Below, in pieces: positions 1 to 9,532 of a stretch of DNA of 64,000 nucleotides (position 1 is the first letter of the stretch; each line of letters starts with the position of its first letter). A model generated the notes under the pieces. The model was not told the DNA's origin. It saw only the letters and a list, made by a program, of their open reading frames with translations, and ran no database searches. Position numbers and translations under genes: made by a program. The DNA is taken from positions 20,374,119-20,438,118 of the forward strand of contig CM077648.1 in assembly GCA_039707465.1 (NCBI GenBank). Direction: 5' to 3'. Source of the DNA: Rhabdophis nuchalis (Eukaryota > Chordata > Lepidosauria > Squamata > Natricidae).

Positions 1-1497
1 TGCTATGAGGGTGGCACAATGATGACGTTTGGCCACTCTCAGCGCCACAATGTAAGTCCGTAAATGGGCTCTTACCTGTGTCCGGTCAGATTCAGAACGG
101 CTAGACCTCCATCTTCCCTCTAGGCATCTCTTGCGGCGCTTCATCACCCGCAGCTCCTCAGTAAACCAAGGAGCTAGGGTGGTTCGCCGCCGCAAGAGAG
201 GCCGCAAGGGCGCGACCCGATCCAAGGCTCCCACGGCAGCAGAGTTCCATGCGGCCGTGAGGTCCTCCATCGGGGGGCGGGTCAGGGATACAGGAAATGG
301 CCCAAGCGCTGTCTGGAACCCATCCGGGTCCATCAGGCGCCTGGGGCGGTACCAGATTGGTAACTCTGGTTCCGCCTCCCCGCGGAGGGGAGCAGCGGTC
401 GGAAAGTCGAGCCGGAGAAGTGAGTGGTCTGACCATGACAAGGGTGTGATGACTATATCCCCTATACCCAGATCACTCTTCCATTGGCCTGAGACAAAGA
501 TGAAATCCGGCGTATGTCCACCCTCGTGGGTGGGGCCCTGAATTACTTGGGTCAGGTCCATGGCCGTCATGGAAGCCATGAACTCCCGAGCTGCCACGGA
601 TGATTCGCCCAACGATGGCAGATTAAAGTCCCCCATGACTAAAAGTCTGGGGGTCTCCACTGCCACCGTGGCGATCACCTCCAGGAGCTCGGGCAGGGCT
701 GCTGCTACATAGCGGGGAGCCAGGTATACAACCAGCAAGCCCAACTGCCTCCCTAGGCCCCACTTCACGCAGAGGGACTCACAGCCGGTAGTCTGAGGCA
801 CAATGGTCTCTCTCGGCTCAAGGCCTTCCTTAATAATGACCGCTACCCCACCACCCCTGCCTAGGGCCCGCGGCTGATGAAATGCGCGGTAACCTGGCGG
901 GCACATTTCAACGAGGGGAAGTCCTCCCTCGTGGCCCAGCCAGGTTTCCGCAATTCCTACCAGGTCCGGCTCCCCCTCTGACACAAGGTCATGAACGAGG
1001 GGGGCTTTGTTGACCACGGACCTGGCGTTGCAGAACATCAGCCGCAGGCCCTGGCTCTGTATTCCCTGACCACCTAGCCTGCGGGGGTTGCGGCACCCAA
1101 CCTTTTGTAGCCAACGGCTACGTGCCACCAACCGGGAGGATGGGATTTGTCTCCCCTCGGCCCTGCCCCTCCCCACAACCGTCTGAATTGGCGCGCCCTC
1201 CGGTAAAACGACTAATGGTCCCCCCCTCAAATCTGAACCTACCGTCTCCTCCCGTCGGCTGCCGGCCCGGCCCCTTTCCTGTTGTTCTGTTGTCTCAATC
1301 TGTCTATACCCATCCCCCCCCTTGGAGCCCCCTAAAATAGACAATAATTTAATAATTAAAAATCCCCTAAGGCCACGCTTCGCCCGTCTCTCCTGATTAA
1401 CATATCCCTCATCGAGACGGGCCCTCGATAGTGAGGAGGGCCAAACCTGCGAGAGCGGGGACTCTCGCAGCAGCAAAAGGCTAGCTCTGGAATACAT
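1..1497 (-). CDS. LINE ORF2 N-terminal part: apurinic-type endonuclease, open at window edge
   Basis: This frame encodes the endonuclease half of a non-LTR retrotransposon protein, the enzyme that nicks target DNA to prime reverse transcription. From the first ATG (1495-1497) there are 499 codons with no stop or frameshift up to base 1; the upstream stop is at 1501-1503. Visible landmarks are an Asn-Ala-Arg-Ser start of the fold near residue 157, an Glu-Thr-Trp metal-binding motif near 184, Gly-Asp-Phe-Asn at 289-292 and Ser-Asp-His at 356-358, in the order expected for the APE-like endonuclease. About 130 residues of basic linker follow (Arg/Lys-rich, around 'EELRVMKRRKR'), where the reverse transcriptase would come next. 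The first 150 residues resemble nothing I recognise. The start is uncertain. The intact frame implies a young copy, but activity cannot be judged because the RT half is not in view. Confidence 0.82.
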   Translation of the reverse strand, partial: MYSRASLLLLRESPLSQVWPSSLSRARLDEGYVNQERRAKRGLRGFLIIKLLSILGGSKGGDGYRQIETTEQQERGRAGSRREETVGSDLRGGPLVVLPEGAPIQTVVGRGRAEGRQIPSSRLVARSRWLQKVGCRNPRRLGGQGIQSQGLRLMFCNARSVVNKAPLVHDLVSEGEPDLVGIAETWLGHEGGLPLVEMCPPGYRAFHQPRALGRGGGVAVIIKEGLEPRETIVPQTTGCESLCVKWGLGRQLGLLVVYLAPRYVAAALPELLEVIATVAVETPRLLVMGDFNLPSLGESSVAAREFMASMTAMDLTQVIQGPTHEGGHTPDFIFVSGQWKSDLGIGDIVITPLSWSDHSLLRLDFPTAAPLRGEAEPELPIWYRPRRLMDPDGFQTALGPFPVSLTRPPMEDLTAAWNSAAVGALDRVAPLRPLLRRRTTLAPWFTEELRVMKRRKRCLEGRWRSSRSESDRTQVRAHLRTYIVALRVAKRHHCATLIA

Positions 1498-1503
1498 ATA
1501 TTA

Positions 1504-2585
1504 TAAATAGATACTAAAAGTACTAAAAGTTGTTAATAAATTAATATGATGGAATTCATTTGTGGGGCTGGGGTTTAAAATACAAAGATTTAAAAGTTAA
1601 AAAATTGTTAGCCAAGTTAAAATACATTTCCTTAATAGCTGTTAAGCTGAAATAAAGTGCAATCAGTAAGGATTAAAAGATGATAAGCTCGCAATGTCAG
1701 TTCAAGATAGTCAGTTAGTTGTTCCGGTCCAAAATCAAGGACAAATACCGTCTTCGGGATATCATGGCTTAGTTCTCAAAAGGGAGGAAGTTAAGATGGA
1801 CAACCGGCCAGCATGGCCGTTTGCGTTCCCTTTCGACGCTCTCACTGTCACCATCTATCTCTCCTGTGCCTCCGCCTTGTCCACCGGCCTCTCGGCGCTC
1901 CCACCGCCGTCGGCCAGGCTTCCAGCGGTCGCCTCAGGATTCTCTCATTCACAAGCCAACTTCTCAGCGCGCTCTCACCGCTGCCATCGTCCTTCCTCCA
2001 GCACTCTCCACTCTCCGGCTCTCTCACCGCCGCCAATCTCCCGCAGCCGCCATACACTCCATCTCCCGCGGTTGCCATCTCATCGCCATCTCGTTCACCA
2101 TCCTTTCCACACCTCCCGGCGCTCTCACCGCCACCATCGACATCTCCAGCAAACGCCATTGCCGCTGACCACCGGAGCTCTCACCTCCGTCTCTGCCCTC
2201 GGCAAGCCACAGCTGACACAGCATCGGGGGCTCCCAGGCGCGACCGGCATCCCGCCCCAATTCAGGCGCCGAAGACGCCGGCCTTCGCTCTGCTTCGGCT
2301 CCGGCCTCCGCCTCCACCTCCGGCCTCCGGCCTCCGCCTCCGCTCCAAACGGCTCCAAACGGCTCGCTTCGGACGCTCCCACCGTCGCAGCGTCCGTGGA
2401 GCCGTATCCGCTCCCGACGCCTCCGAAAACGGCGCGAACCTCATCCTGCACGCCAGGATGGATTCCCTACCGATACCCAGCCCTCTAAGCCATAGGAGAG
2501 GGCTGGGAGCACTAAAAGGCTAACAAAACCTCCGCAGCCCTCACGGAGCTCCGGAGCTAACCCGCCATCTTGCGCACGCGCAGAC
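1504..2585 (-). promoter_or_regulatory. CpG-rich 5' leader of the L2-like LINE, possible internal promoter
   Basis: Between the AAGATGGCGG start (about 2562-2571) and the endonuclease frame there is about 1 kb. Bases 1800-2560 are GC-rich with many CpG and CCG/CTC motifs, then the sequence turns AT-rich (1500-1700). Short frames of about 100 codons occur on both strands, but they overlap and look like composition effects. Non-LTR elements carry their promoter in the 5' UTR, so this is the expected place for one; no core element is certain. I see no ORF1 homologue, so ORF1 is either absent or decayed. Confidence 0.35.
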
Positions 2586-2599
2586 CGCTATATCCTATT

Positions 2600-3105
2600 T
2601 CCATCTTCAAAGCGCTCCATGGCACGGGACCTAGTTATCTGCAGGATCGCATCCTACCCCATACATCCCTTCGGCCGATTCGCTCCCACAGAGAGAGACT
2701 TCTCTGGGTGCCATCCACTAGGCAATGCCAGCGGGTGACGCCCAGGGGAAGGGCCTTCTCTGTGGTGGGCCCTACCCTCTGGAACGACCTACCCCCTGAA
2801 CTTAGATCCATCACAGACCTCCGCTCCTTCCGCCAGCAATTAAAAATTTACCTTTTCCAACAGGCCGGCCTGGCCTAACCTACTGTATTTAGCCTTGGTT
2901 AGTAGAGAAATTTTATATTGGGTTTTATGGTAATTTTAACGGGGAGATCTTAGCACAGAGTGTTAGTTTAATATAGTTTTAAATATTTATGTATTTATTG
3001 TGATATATTGTGTTTTTATATTTCCTGTGCACCACCCCGAGTCCCTTCGGGGAGAGGGGGCGGTTAATAAGTCGAATTAAAGTAAAGTAAGTAAGTAAAG
3101 TAAAG
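2600..3105 (+). mobile_element. L2-like LINE 3' end (RT C-terminus, 3' UTR, tail)
   Basis: Bases 2600-2878 encode the C-terminal end of the L2-like ORF2 (motifs LHGTGPSYL, RAFSVVGPTLWNDLP, LKIYLFQQAGL) ending in TAA. A 3' UTR follows with the family's signature block CTGTGCACC..CCGAGTCCCTTCGGGGAG..GGCGG, then a simple AAGT-type tail near 3080-3105. The same block recurs near 16.98, 27.38, 32.77 and 34.78 kb, and inverted at 14.86 kb. The copy is 5'-truncated just before the Phe-Lys-Ala-Leu-His motif. Confidence 0.8.
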
Positions 3106-4140
3106 GATGACCTAGACCAGCTGTTGTCTCCCAATCTAGCTCATCACAGAGGACTGTCATAGTGGAAGGGGGGATTCAGAGGATGGATTGCAACACCCAC
3201 TTTACTTTCTGGGGAAGACAATATGAATCTAATGAATAAGATCTGATGAAGGGTACCCATCTGGAGATATGCTGCCTATAAAAGTAGCTCTACCAATTTT
3301 TCAATTATATTTGTTTTCTTCTAAATATGGCAATAATTAGAGCACTGAAACAACAGTACTAAAATAATTTGGATATACATAATTTGAACAAATGTTTGAT
3401 GTGTAGTTAATCCCTTTTTAGTTCACGATTTCAAAGGGAATGATTTCGTCACATGATTCTTCCTGATCTCTAATGACCACCACTTAAACTCCATAATTCC
3501 AGGTGAGGAATTATTGCAAAATCATAACTAGACAAGGACAGGAATTAATTTTCCTTATGCAACAGGACCTGGTAAAAATTGAGCATCTTGAATGTTTAAA
3601 AATGAAATATCTACTTAGATCTTTAATGAAACATACACTTCAGTTCTTAAGGGCAGAACTGTCTTGATCAAACCAGATTCAGAATGCTCCATTTGTTCCT
3701 TTCTGTGTTGACAGGGCAATAAAAAAAGTAGCCATTCCATCCGATACCTTACTCACATACACTTTTCTCGATGATACTTTAAAATACATTTACAGTTAAT
3801 AATTTAGTAGCCTGGCTTCTGAATTCTTTGACTTTGAAGAACTTCAGCCATCCTCATTCTGAGTAAGCTTTCTAGCTGTGTTAAGTAATAAGCCACCTCC
3901 ATCCAATCACTTGAGCTTTATAAGAAAACTGGTTGATAATCCGGCATTGCCCAGGTATTTATTTATAGGGAGGAAATGTCCAGACCAAATGTAATTTCTA
4001 ATGTTGGATTTTCCCCCTTACCAGAGAGAGGCCCCTTGTAGAGTACTGAAAAGCTGTTACCATGACAACTCCACTGCACAGTAGAAGCCACTTTATGGCA
4101 GTACAGTAGAAGTCATTTTATGGCACAATAGGTTGTATCT
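3106..4140. other. AT-rich stretch without recognisable feature
   Basis: I see no coding frame, repeat signature or inverted repeat of note here on either strand. It may be unique intergenic sequence or very old repeats. Confidence 0.5.
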
Positions 4141-4199
4141 TAATAGAACCCCCCCCCCCCGAAGGGTTTTAGGGGTATCTTACTCCCACAATATTTTTT

Positions 4200-4300
4200 T
4201 CCTGAGGGTATATCATATGTGGATCAAGTTTGGTTAAAATTGCATGAGGCATTCCAGAGTTATGCTGAAACACACACACACTCACTCTCACATGTTTATA
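4200..4300 (+). repeat. possible 3' end of an unnamed retroposon
   Basis: The pattern 'aagtttggttaaaattgcat' followed by 'gttatgctgaaacacacac' resembles the conserved 3' tail layout of some dispersed non-LTR elements (compare the tail at 61.6-61.7 kb). It is preceded by a C-homopolymer near 4149-4160. Family is unknown. Confidence 0.25.
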
Positions 4301-4444
4301 GAACTGCTTCCCTTTTCTGTCTTTCAGCTCATGACAGGAGACCATCCATGCAGAAAGCTATTTTTCGTTGTCTTTGTTATATTTGTGATCCATTTTTGTG
4401 CTGATAAATAAATAAATAAGGGAGACTAGTATAGATCGATTTCA

Positions 4445-4538
<94 letters not shown>
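4445..4538 (+). repeat. (GATA)n microsatellite
   Basis: About 23 near-perfect GATA units. GATA arrays of this kind are the Bkm repeat first described in snakes. Confidence 0.97.
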
Positions 4539-4574
4539 TAAGGGCCAGGGAATATCTCTATTATATATTTACCC

Positions 4575-4576
<2 letters not shown>

Positions 4577-4620
<44 letters not shown>
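4577..4620 (+). repeat. (AC)n microsatellite
   Basis: About 22 perfect AC units, 40 bases downstream of the GATA array. Confidence 0.97.
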
Positions 4621-4622
<2 letters not shown>

Positions 4623-5261
4623 CAGTAGGGTGGGGAGTAGGGAAGAGAAATGGTAATACATTTTGACAACACTACAGATGACCTCACACAAATATGTCCT
4701 CCAATTTCCCAAAGTTGTCTTCATTTAAGAAAAAGTATTTTTCTCCCTTATTCACAGTTCTTTAGAATTTCTCTTCCTGACTTTTTTGGGGAGTCTTTCT
4801 TCTTTTCGGAGATGACAGATGATACAATTCTCACTGCTTTTTCTACTGTTATGCATTTCTCTGGCAAGCGATAGCCTCCCTGGTTGCCCTTGCTTGCTGA
4901 TCTGAAAAAAAAAACCTGTAATGGAAGAAAGGAATTCCATAATGATGTCTTCTCTTGGGACTTAATTGAAGCAGAAGAAGCTCCGAAAGCTGCAGACTAC
5001 CGGAGAGTTGATTGTACAGTAGTGAGATAGGACAGCAACATACAGTTTTCAGGCCTTCAACCATACTGTAATTAAGGAAAATGTCAGAGCCCTGCCAAAT
5101 TTTCTTTGTCCTTTGCAAAACAATGAAAGCAATTTATTTTCATCAAATTGAATGAGGATGAGTTTTAAAAAAAGGGTTAGAGAAATTTTTGGAAGACTAC
5201 TTTAGGAAACACAAATTTTGATTTCCAGAGCAAACAGTTTCTCTGCAAATAACTAAACATA
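4621..5261. other. no recognisable feature
   Basis: Short overlapping frames on both strands (4650-5118) have no family resemblance or codon pattern that would support a gene. Confidence 0.45.
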
Positions 5262-5944
5262 TAAAGAAAGATTGCAGGAACTGGGTAAGTCTAGTTTAAA
5301 GAAAAGAAGGACTAGGGGAGACATGATAGCAGTGTTTCAGAGGGAGTAGAGGGAGTCAAACTATTGTCCAAGGCACCTGAGGATAGGACAAGAAGCAATG
5401 GGTGGAAACTAATCAAGGAGAGAAGCAACTTAGACCTAGGGAGACATGTCCTGACAGTTAAAACAATTACCATATTTTTCAGAATATAAGACGCACTGGA
5501 GTATAAGACGCACCAAGGTTTTGAAGAGGCAAATTAAAAAAAAAGTTTTTGCACTCTGCAAACCTCCCATAATTGGCCCGTTTTTTGCTCATTTCTGCCC
5601 TCTCAGCCCTCAGGAGCCCTCTGAAAGCCTCCTAAAAGCTATGCACACCCATTTTGGTGAAAGGGGTGGGGTTTCGGGAGGAAAAAATGCTGTATTCAGT
5701 GTATAAGACGCACCCAGATTTTCAGCTTCTTTTTTGAGGGAAAATGATGCATCTTATACTCCGAAAAATATAGTAATCAGTGGAACAACTTGCCTCCAGA
5801 AGTTGTGAATACTTCAAACACTGGAAGTTTTTAAGAAGATGTCGGATAACCATTTGTCTGAACTGGTATAGGGTTTCCTGTCTAGGCAGGGGGTTGGATT
5901 AGAAGACCTCCAAGGTCCCTTCCAACTCTGTTATTCTGTTCTAA
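5262..5944 (+). mobile_element. CR1 LINE 3' fragment, split by a DNA transposon
   Basis: Bases 5262-5469 and 5776-5944 are the last coding part and 3' UTR of a CR1-type LINE (blocks 'ggagacatgatagcagtgtt', 'aagcaatgggtggaaacta', and the tail 'ccaaggtcccttccaactc' before 'attctgttcta'). The reading frame is broken. Removing 5470-5773 and one TA restores continuous CR1 sequence, which dates this CR1 as older than the inserted element. Confidence 0.88.
5470..5773 (+). mobile_element. TA-flanked non-autonomous DNA transposon inside CR1
   Basis: This is a 304-bp element bounded by TA on both sides (5468-5469 and 5774-5775). The left end reads CCATATTTTTCAGAATATAA and the right end is its near inverse (ATAC TCC GAAAAATATAG). 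A second inner motif TATAAGACGCACC is repeated at the left (about 5499-5514) and inverted at the right (about 5701-5714). TA duplication and inverted ends fit a Tc1/mariner-type non-autonomous element, but the superfamily is not proven. There is no transposase. A longer relative sits at 62253-62935. Confidence 0.85.
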
Positions 5945-6284
5945 ATAAGTAGTCTGTTTCTAAATCAGAGGTATTCTTCTCTCTCATAAAGGGCTACATG
6001 TTGAACAAGGGAAGATAGACAATTTTTGATAAGTCATATCCCAGTAGCTAGACATTTGCATAGTAATCATTCTTTATGTTCTACATAGGACATAGGAAGA
6101 TATAGCTGCAGAGTTTGACTTATATGTGGGAAAAATCAGGTACCATACACTTGCAAATAAACTGAGAATATTAGGCGTCAAAATACATCTTCAAAACTGG
6201 GTTTGACTATTTGACTATTTGAAAGTTCATGCAGTAGGATTTTTCCTCAACTTTTTAAAAGTAGTCATATATCCTTTATATTTT

Positions 6285-6488
6285 ACTTGTGTATAAGTAT
6301 AAACACATCAGTGGATAAGCTAACCCTTGCATTTTTAACCACAATATTATGAAAAATGCATACTTAAAGATAAACCAATTGTTAAAATTAAAATGTACAA
6401 ACATTTCAACGATTGGCTTATCCACAGGTGGCACTTATGGTATTTTTGTTAAAAATTGAAGGGTTGGCTTATGTGTAAGTATATATGG
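6285..6488 (+). mobile_element. degenerate inverted-repeat element (possible MITE)
   Basis: The left part ('ataagctaacccttgcattt' region, 6317-6345) and the right part ('ttaaaaattgaagggttggc' region, 6450-6470) are inverted copies, with 'gtgtataagtata' and 'tatgtgtaagtatata' at the outer ends. This is the layout of an old palindromic DNA-transposon remnant. No clean target duplication is visible. Confidence 0.45.
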
Positions 6489-6821
6489 CAGACATTCTTG
6501 CTGGTATATTAACACTCTAGATGTCTAGATAACTTGACCCTGGAAAATATAGCTGGTGCTTAGCAATCCAAAACCGCTGGAGAGATTTTCTATGACTTAC
6601 AGTATATTCAGTAAATTTGTGGCCAATACAATTCATGGTAAGTAAAACAGAATTTTTTTAATAGTTCAATAGTGAAACAGATATTTTTCATACCAGTGGT
6701 GAAATCTAATTTTTTTTACTACCGATTAGGTGGGCATGGTTTGGTGCTGGTGGGGTCATGTGACTGAGTGGGTGTGGCTATGTAGTCATGTTACTGGGGA
6801 ATCAAAAGACAGAAACTCACA

Positions 6822-7378
6822 ATGTCCTGCTGGAGCAGGGTTGGACTAGATCAGGGGTCCCCAACCTTTTTGGCACCAGGGACTGGTTTTATGTAAAAAA
6901 AATTCCGCGGACCGGTGGGAGCCTCCAGAGGGTGAGTCGAGTCACGTGGGCTGCGCGCGCATTGGGCAGTCACATGGAACCCGAGGCGGGAACGTGACCC
7001 GGGGAGGGCGCCTTGCATGCAACTGGGCGGGAAAGCTGCCAGGGGTTCTGGGCGAAGGATCCTCAGCTGGGGCAGGAAAGGATGGGCTGCGTCCCGGGCA
7101 GGAGGGCCTGGCAGCCCCTTCCCTCCACGCAGGGCTGGGTGGTTCCCTGAACCTCCCCAATGCAGGCCGTTGCCCCCATCCTGCCCCCAGGGAGCACCCC
7201 GGCCAGCCACCAGGATAGCGGAGCGTTTGCTACACTTTCCTAAGAGTTGTGCTACTCTCTCCGCCGCTCACTCCGGCCCGAATACTATCAAGCCATGGAC
7301 CGGCACTGGTCCACGGCCCGGGGGCTGGAGACCCCTAGACTAGATGACCTCCAGGTCCCTTCCAGCCCTGGATTATCC
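6822..7378 (+). mobile_element. CR1 LINE tail fragment split by hAT
   Basis: Bases 6822-6851 ('gagcagggttggactagat') and 7346-7378 ('gacctccaggtcccttccag') are the two halves of the conserved CR1 3' UTR end. The split point carries the 8-bp duplication GACTAGAT of the inserted hAT. Confidence 0.8.
6852..7337 (+). mobile_element. non-autonomous hAT element, CAGGGGTCCCCAACC family
   Basis: The 486-bp element starts CAGGGGTCCCCAACC and ends with its inverse (GGCTGGAGACCCCTA). It is flanked by a perfect 8-bp duplication GACTAGAT (6844-6851 and 7338-7345). The ends also share an inner 'ggaccgg' motif. The GC-rich interior (about 6900-7300) has overlapping frames but no transposase. The longer relative at 51790-52868 shares both termini. 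Confidence 0.93.
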
Positions 7379-7428
7379 TCTGAAGCTATATCTAGTGCTA
7401 GGTTTGTAGTCCTTACTTCCTCTCCTGT

Positions 7429-7457
7429 TTCCCTCCCTCCCTCCCTCCCTCCCTCCC

Positions 7458-7533
<76 letters not shown>

Positions 7534-7571
7534 TCCTTCTCTTTCCTTCCTTCCTTCCTTCCTTCCTTCCT
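7429..7571 (+). repeat. compound (CCCT)n-(TTTC)n-(TTCC)n tract
   Basis: Three successive tetranucleotide arrays form one 140-bp pyrimidine tract on the plus strand. Lys/Glu or Ser/Phe-rich frames across it are artefacts. Confidence 0.95.
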
Positions 7572-7850
7572 TTGTCAGCACCCCCACCCCCCATTTTTGG
7601 CCTAGCAGGCTTCTGGGAAGGCTGCTTTGGAGCAAAAAAGGACTCCCCCCCATGTTTCCAGAGAACCCATAGTAAAAAAAATTCTTAAAAAGAATTTTTA
7701 AAAAGTTCCAAAGATCAGCTGTGCAACGTGCAATCATTGGAACTTTTAAAAAACTTTTTGTAGTATTTCTTTACTACCGGTTGGGAAAACCAGTAGCATT
7801 TTTACTACCGGTTTGGCTGAATTGGCCCGACTCGGTAGCATTTCACCCAA

Positions 7851-9206
7851 AGATCCAGATTCAATCTGAGTATCCTCAGAGCTGCTGTCAGACAACAAAG
7901 ACAACAGTCATTAAGTTAGAAGGATCCAGAGTCTGATGCCAGATATAGTTTGTATATTTCCATTTAAGACTTATTTGTCTCTATTCAATTTATTTAGCCG
8001 GTAATCTTGCAATGTGAAGATATTTGTGATTAGATAAGAAACCGTCCCTTTCCTAAAAGCCCAATATACATCCTTAATCAGCTTTTCATTAGACTTCGAA
8101 TAGTTAAGATCAAGCCAGCAGTGTTATCCTGTAATGATCAATTACATTTAACATGCAATATAACATCAAACTCAATTATAATTAAATGAATAGTACATGC
8201 ACTAAAGACATCTAACCTCCTTAGATTTAATTCATAAATTATGGTGACCTTTCAGCCAAACCTACTTGAGGTTGTTCAGCCAAGGATTTCTCTCCATTGC
8301 CGTCAGAGAAAAAAATATCTTCAAGGAGAACACATTATCCCATGTAGCATCGCTTACAAAGCGCAGGTTATTCTGTATTTAAAGATAACACAATTCAGCG
8401 AGTCATCTGTTCTTTTCATTTGAAGGAGAAAACGCAGTACAAATTGTTCACTCGGTCCCAGAACACCTCCTCATGAATCAGAAGAATAAATAGGTAACCC
8501 TGTGTCTATTAGGCAGTGCAAGGTGGCTTTGATGTGCCTTGATGAGGTATTTTGCACTGCAAAAGCAAAGCACTAGGTCTCCTTGGGGAAAATAGCAACA
8601 TGATTTGCCTGGTTGAGGTGTTTTGCATCACCTTGCAGCCTCCTCCAGCCCTGGAAATAGCTGGAGGAGGCTTGGGGAAAATTCGCATCACGTGGACAGA
8701 AGACACTTGCAAGGGCCAGAAGATCAGCAGGAAGAGAAGACATGTGGTGCTTTTCCTTTGCTTTAGAAATAAGGGCTGGTTTGTTCTGAGAAGCAACTTC
8801 AAGAATTGCCTTGTTGGATCTTTTTGTGAAGCTAAGCACCCCTGTGATGACGCTGTCTGCATGCTTCCACAGCATCTAACATTGCTGTTTGAACTGTCTT
8901 TGATTTGAGCCTTTCCTTTGATTCAAACTTTTAATGCGATCCGATTCAAATAAATGCTAAGATAGACGTTCTGAACCGAGCAGGTAGATTTGATTATTCA
9001 CTTTGACATTCTGATTTGAATCAGGAATTCAATCCAATTGACTTCAACTTTGAACAATTTCTGACCTGGAGGCGTGTGAAGTCCTTTGATTTAACAGAGC
9101 TTACAGAGGCAAACTATAAGAAACTGCATGCGGGAGAACAAGGGAAGATGGATTTGAAGGAGAAATGATTGCTCTTGATTGCTTGGACCAAACTGTATGC
9201 TTTATG
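7851..9206. other. no recognisable feature
   Basis: This is AT-rich sequence. Frames of about 100-118 codons on both strands at 8509-8908 lack any family resemblance and overlap each other, so I do not call a gene. Confidence 0.45.
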
Positions 9207-9214
9207 CTTTAGCT

Positions 9215-9524
9215 CAGGGGTGTCAAACTTGATTTCATTGAGGGCCTCATCAGGGTTGTGTTTGACCTCTGGGGTCGGTGTGGCCAGGGTGGGCATGACC
9301 AGTTTGACATCACTCATATCAGGGGCCCCTATGGCATTTTGCCAACAAAAATGGGCTCCGTTTTTGGCTGTCACGGTCTCCTGCAACCTTCTGCCAGCCA
9401 AAACAGAGCTTGGTTTTCACTGGTAGAAGCACCATGGGCCAGTCCTTTGCTGTTTCCAGGGTGGTCAGATCTAAGTACCCTATGGGCCGGATCCAGCCCC
9501 CAGGCCTTGAGTTTGATGCCCCTA
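9215..9524 (+). mobile_element. hAT (Charlie-like) non-autonomous element
   Basis: It starts CAGGGGTGTCAAACTTGATT and ends with the inverse-like 'ttgagtttgatgcccctA'. The flanking 8-mers CTTTAGCT (9207-9214) and TTTTAGCT (9525-9532) match at 7 of 8 bases. Related copies lie at 13961-14128 (inverted fragment) and 57711-58038. Confidence 0.9.
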
Positions 9525-9532
9525 TTTTAGCT

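Larger units (their letters stand above)
1..2585 (-). mobile_element. 5' part of an L2-like LINE, reading off the left window edge
   Basis: Read on the minus strand, this begins near 2585 with a CpG-rich leader containing AAGATGGCGG (a start common among non-LTR elements). It continues through about 1.1 kb without a convincing frame and enters a long endonuclease frame at 1497 that is still open at base 1. The endonuclease motifs match the L2/CR1 superclade of non-LTR retrotransposons. The 3' part lies outside the window. At its 5' end it meets, in opposite orientation, the 3' end of the same family. The L2-like label is recognition, not a search; another Jockey-superclade family is possible. 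Confidence 0.75.
6694..7850 (+). mobile_element. outer hAT-like element holding CR1 and a second hAT
   Basis: The left end CAGTGGTGAAATCTAA (6694) and the right end near 7830-7850 ('actcggtagcatttcaccc') are inverse-like, with 'actaccg' motifs next to both. Between them lie a CR1 tail and a complete smaller hAT element. The right terminus is degraded and no matching 8-bp duplication is visible, so the boundary is tentative. Confidence 0.4.

Noticed and set aside
1694..2523. Plus-strand frames of 264 and 236 codons, His/Ser/Pro-rich
   Set aside because: They overlap in different frames and are antisense to the GC-rich leader of the L2-like LINE; no family resemblance.
4445..4538. Regular repeats as a CRISPR candidate
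   Set aside because: Pure tetranucleotide array with no spacers, in vertebrate DNA; the same holds for the other microsatellites.
8509..8908. Overlapping frames of 100-118 codons on both strands as a possible exon
   Set aside because: No splice-site context or domain, and equal openness on both strands suggests chance.
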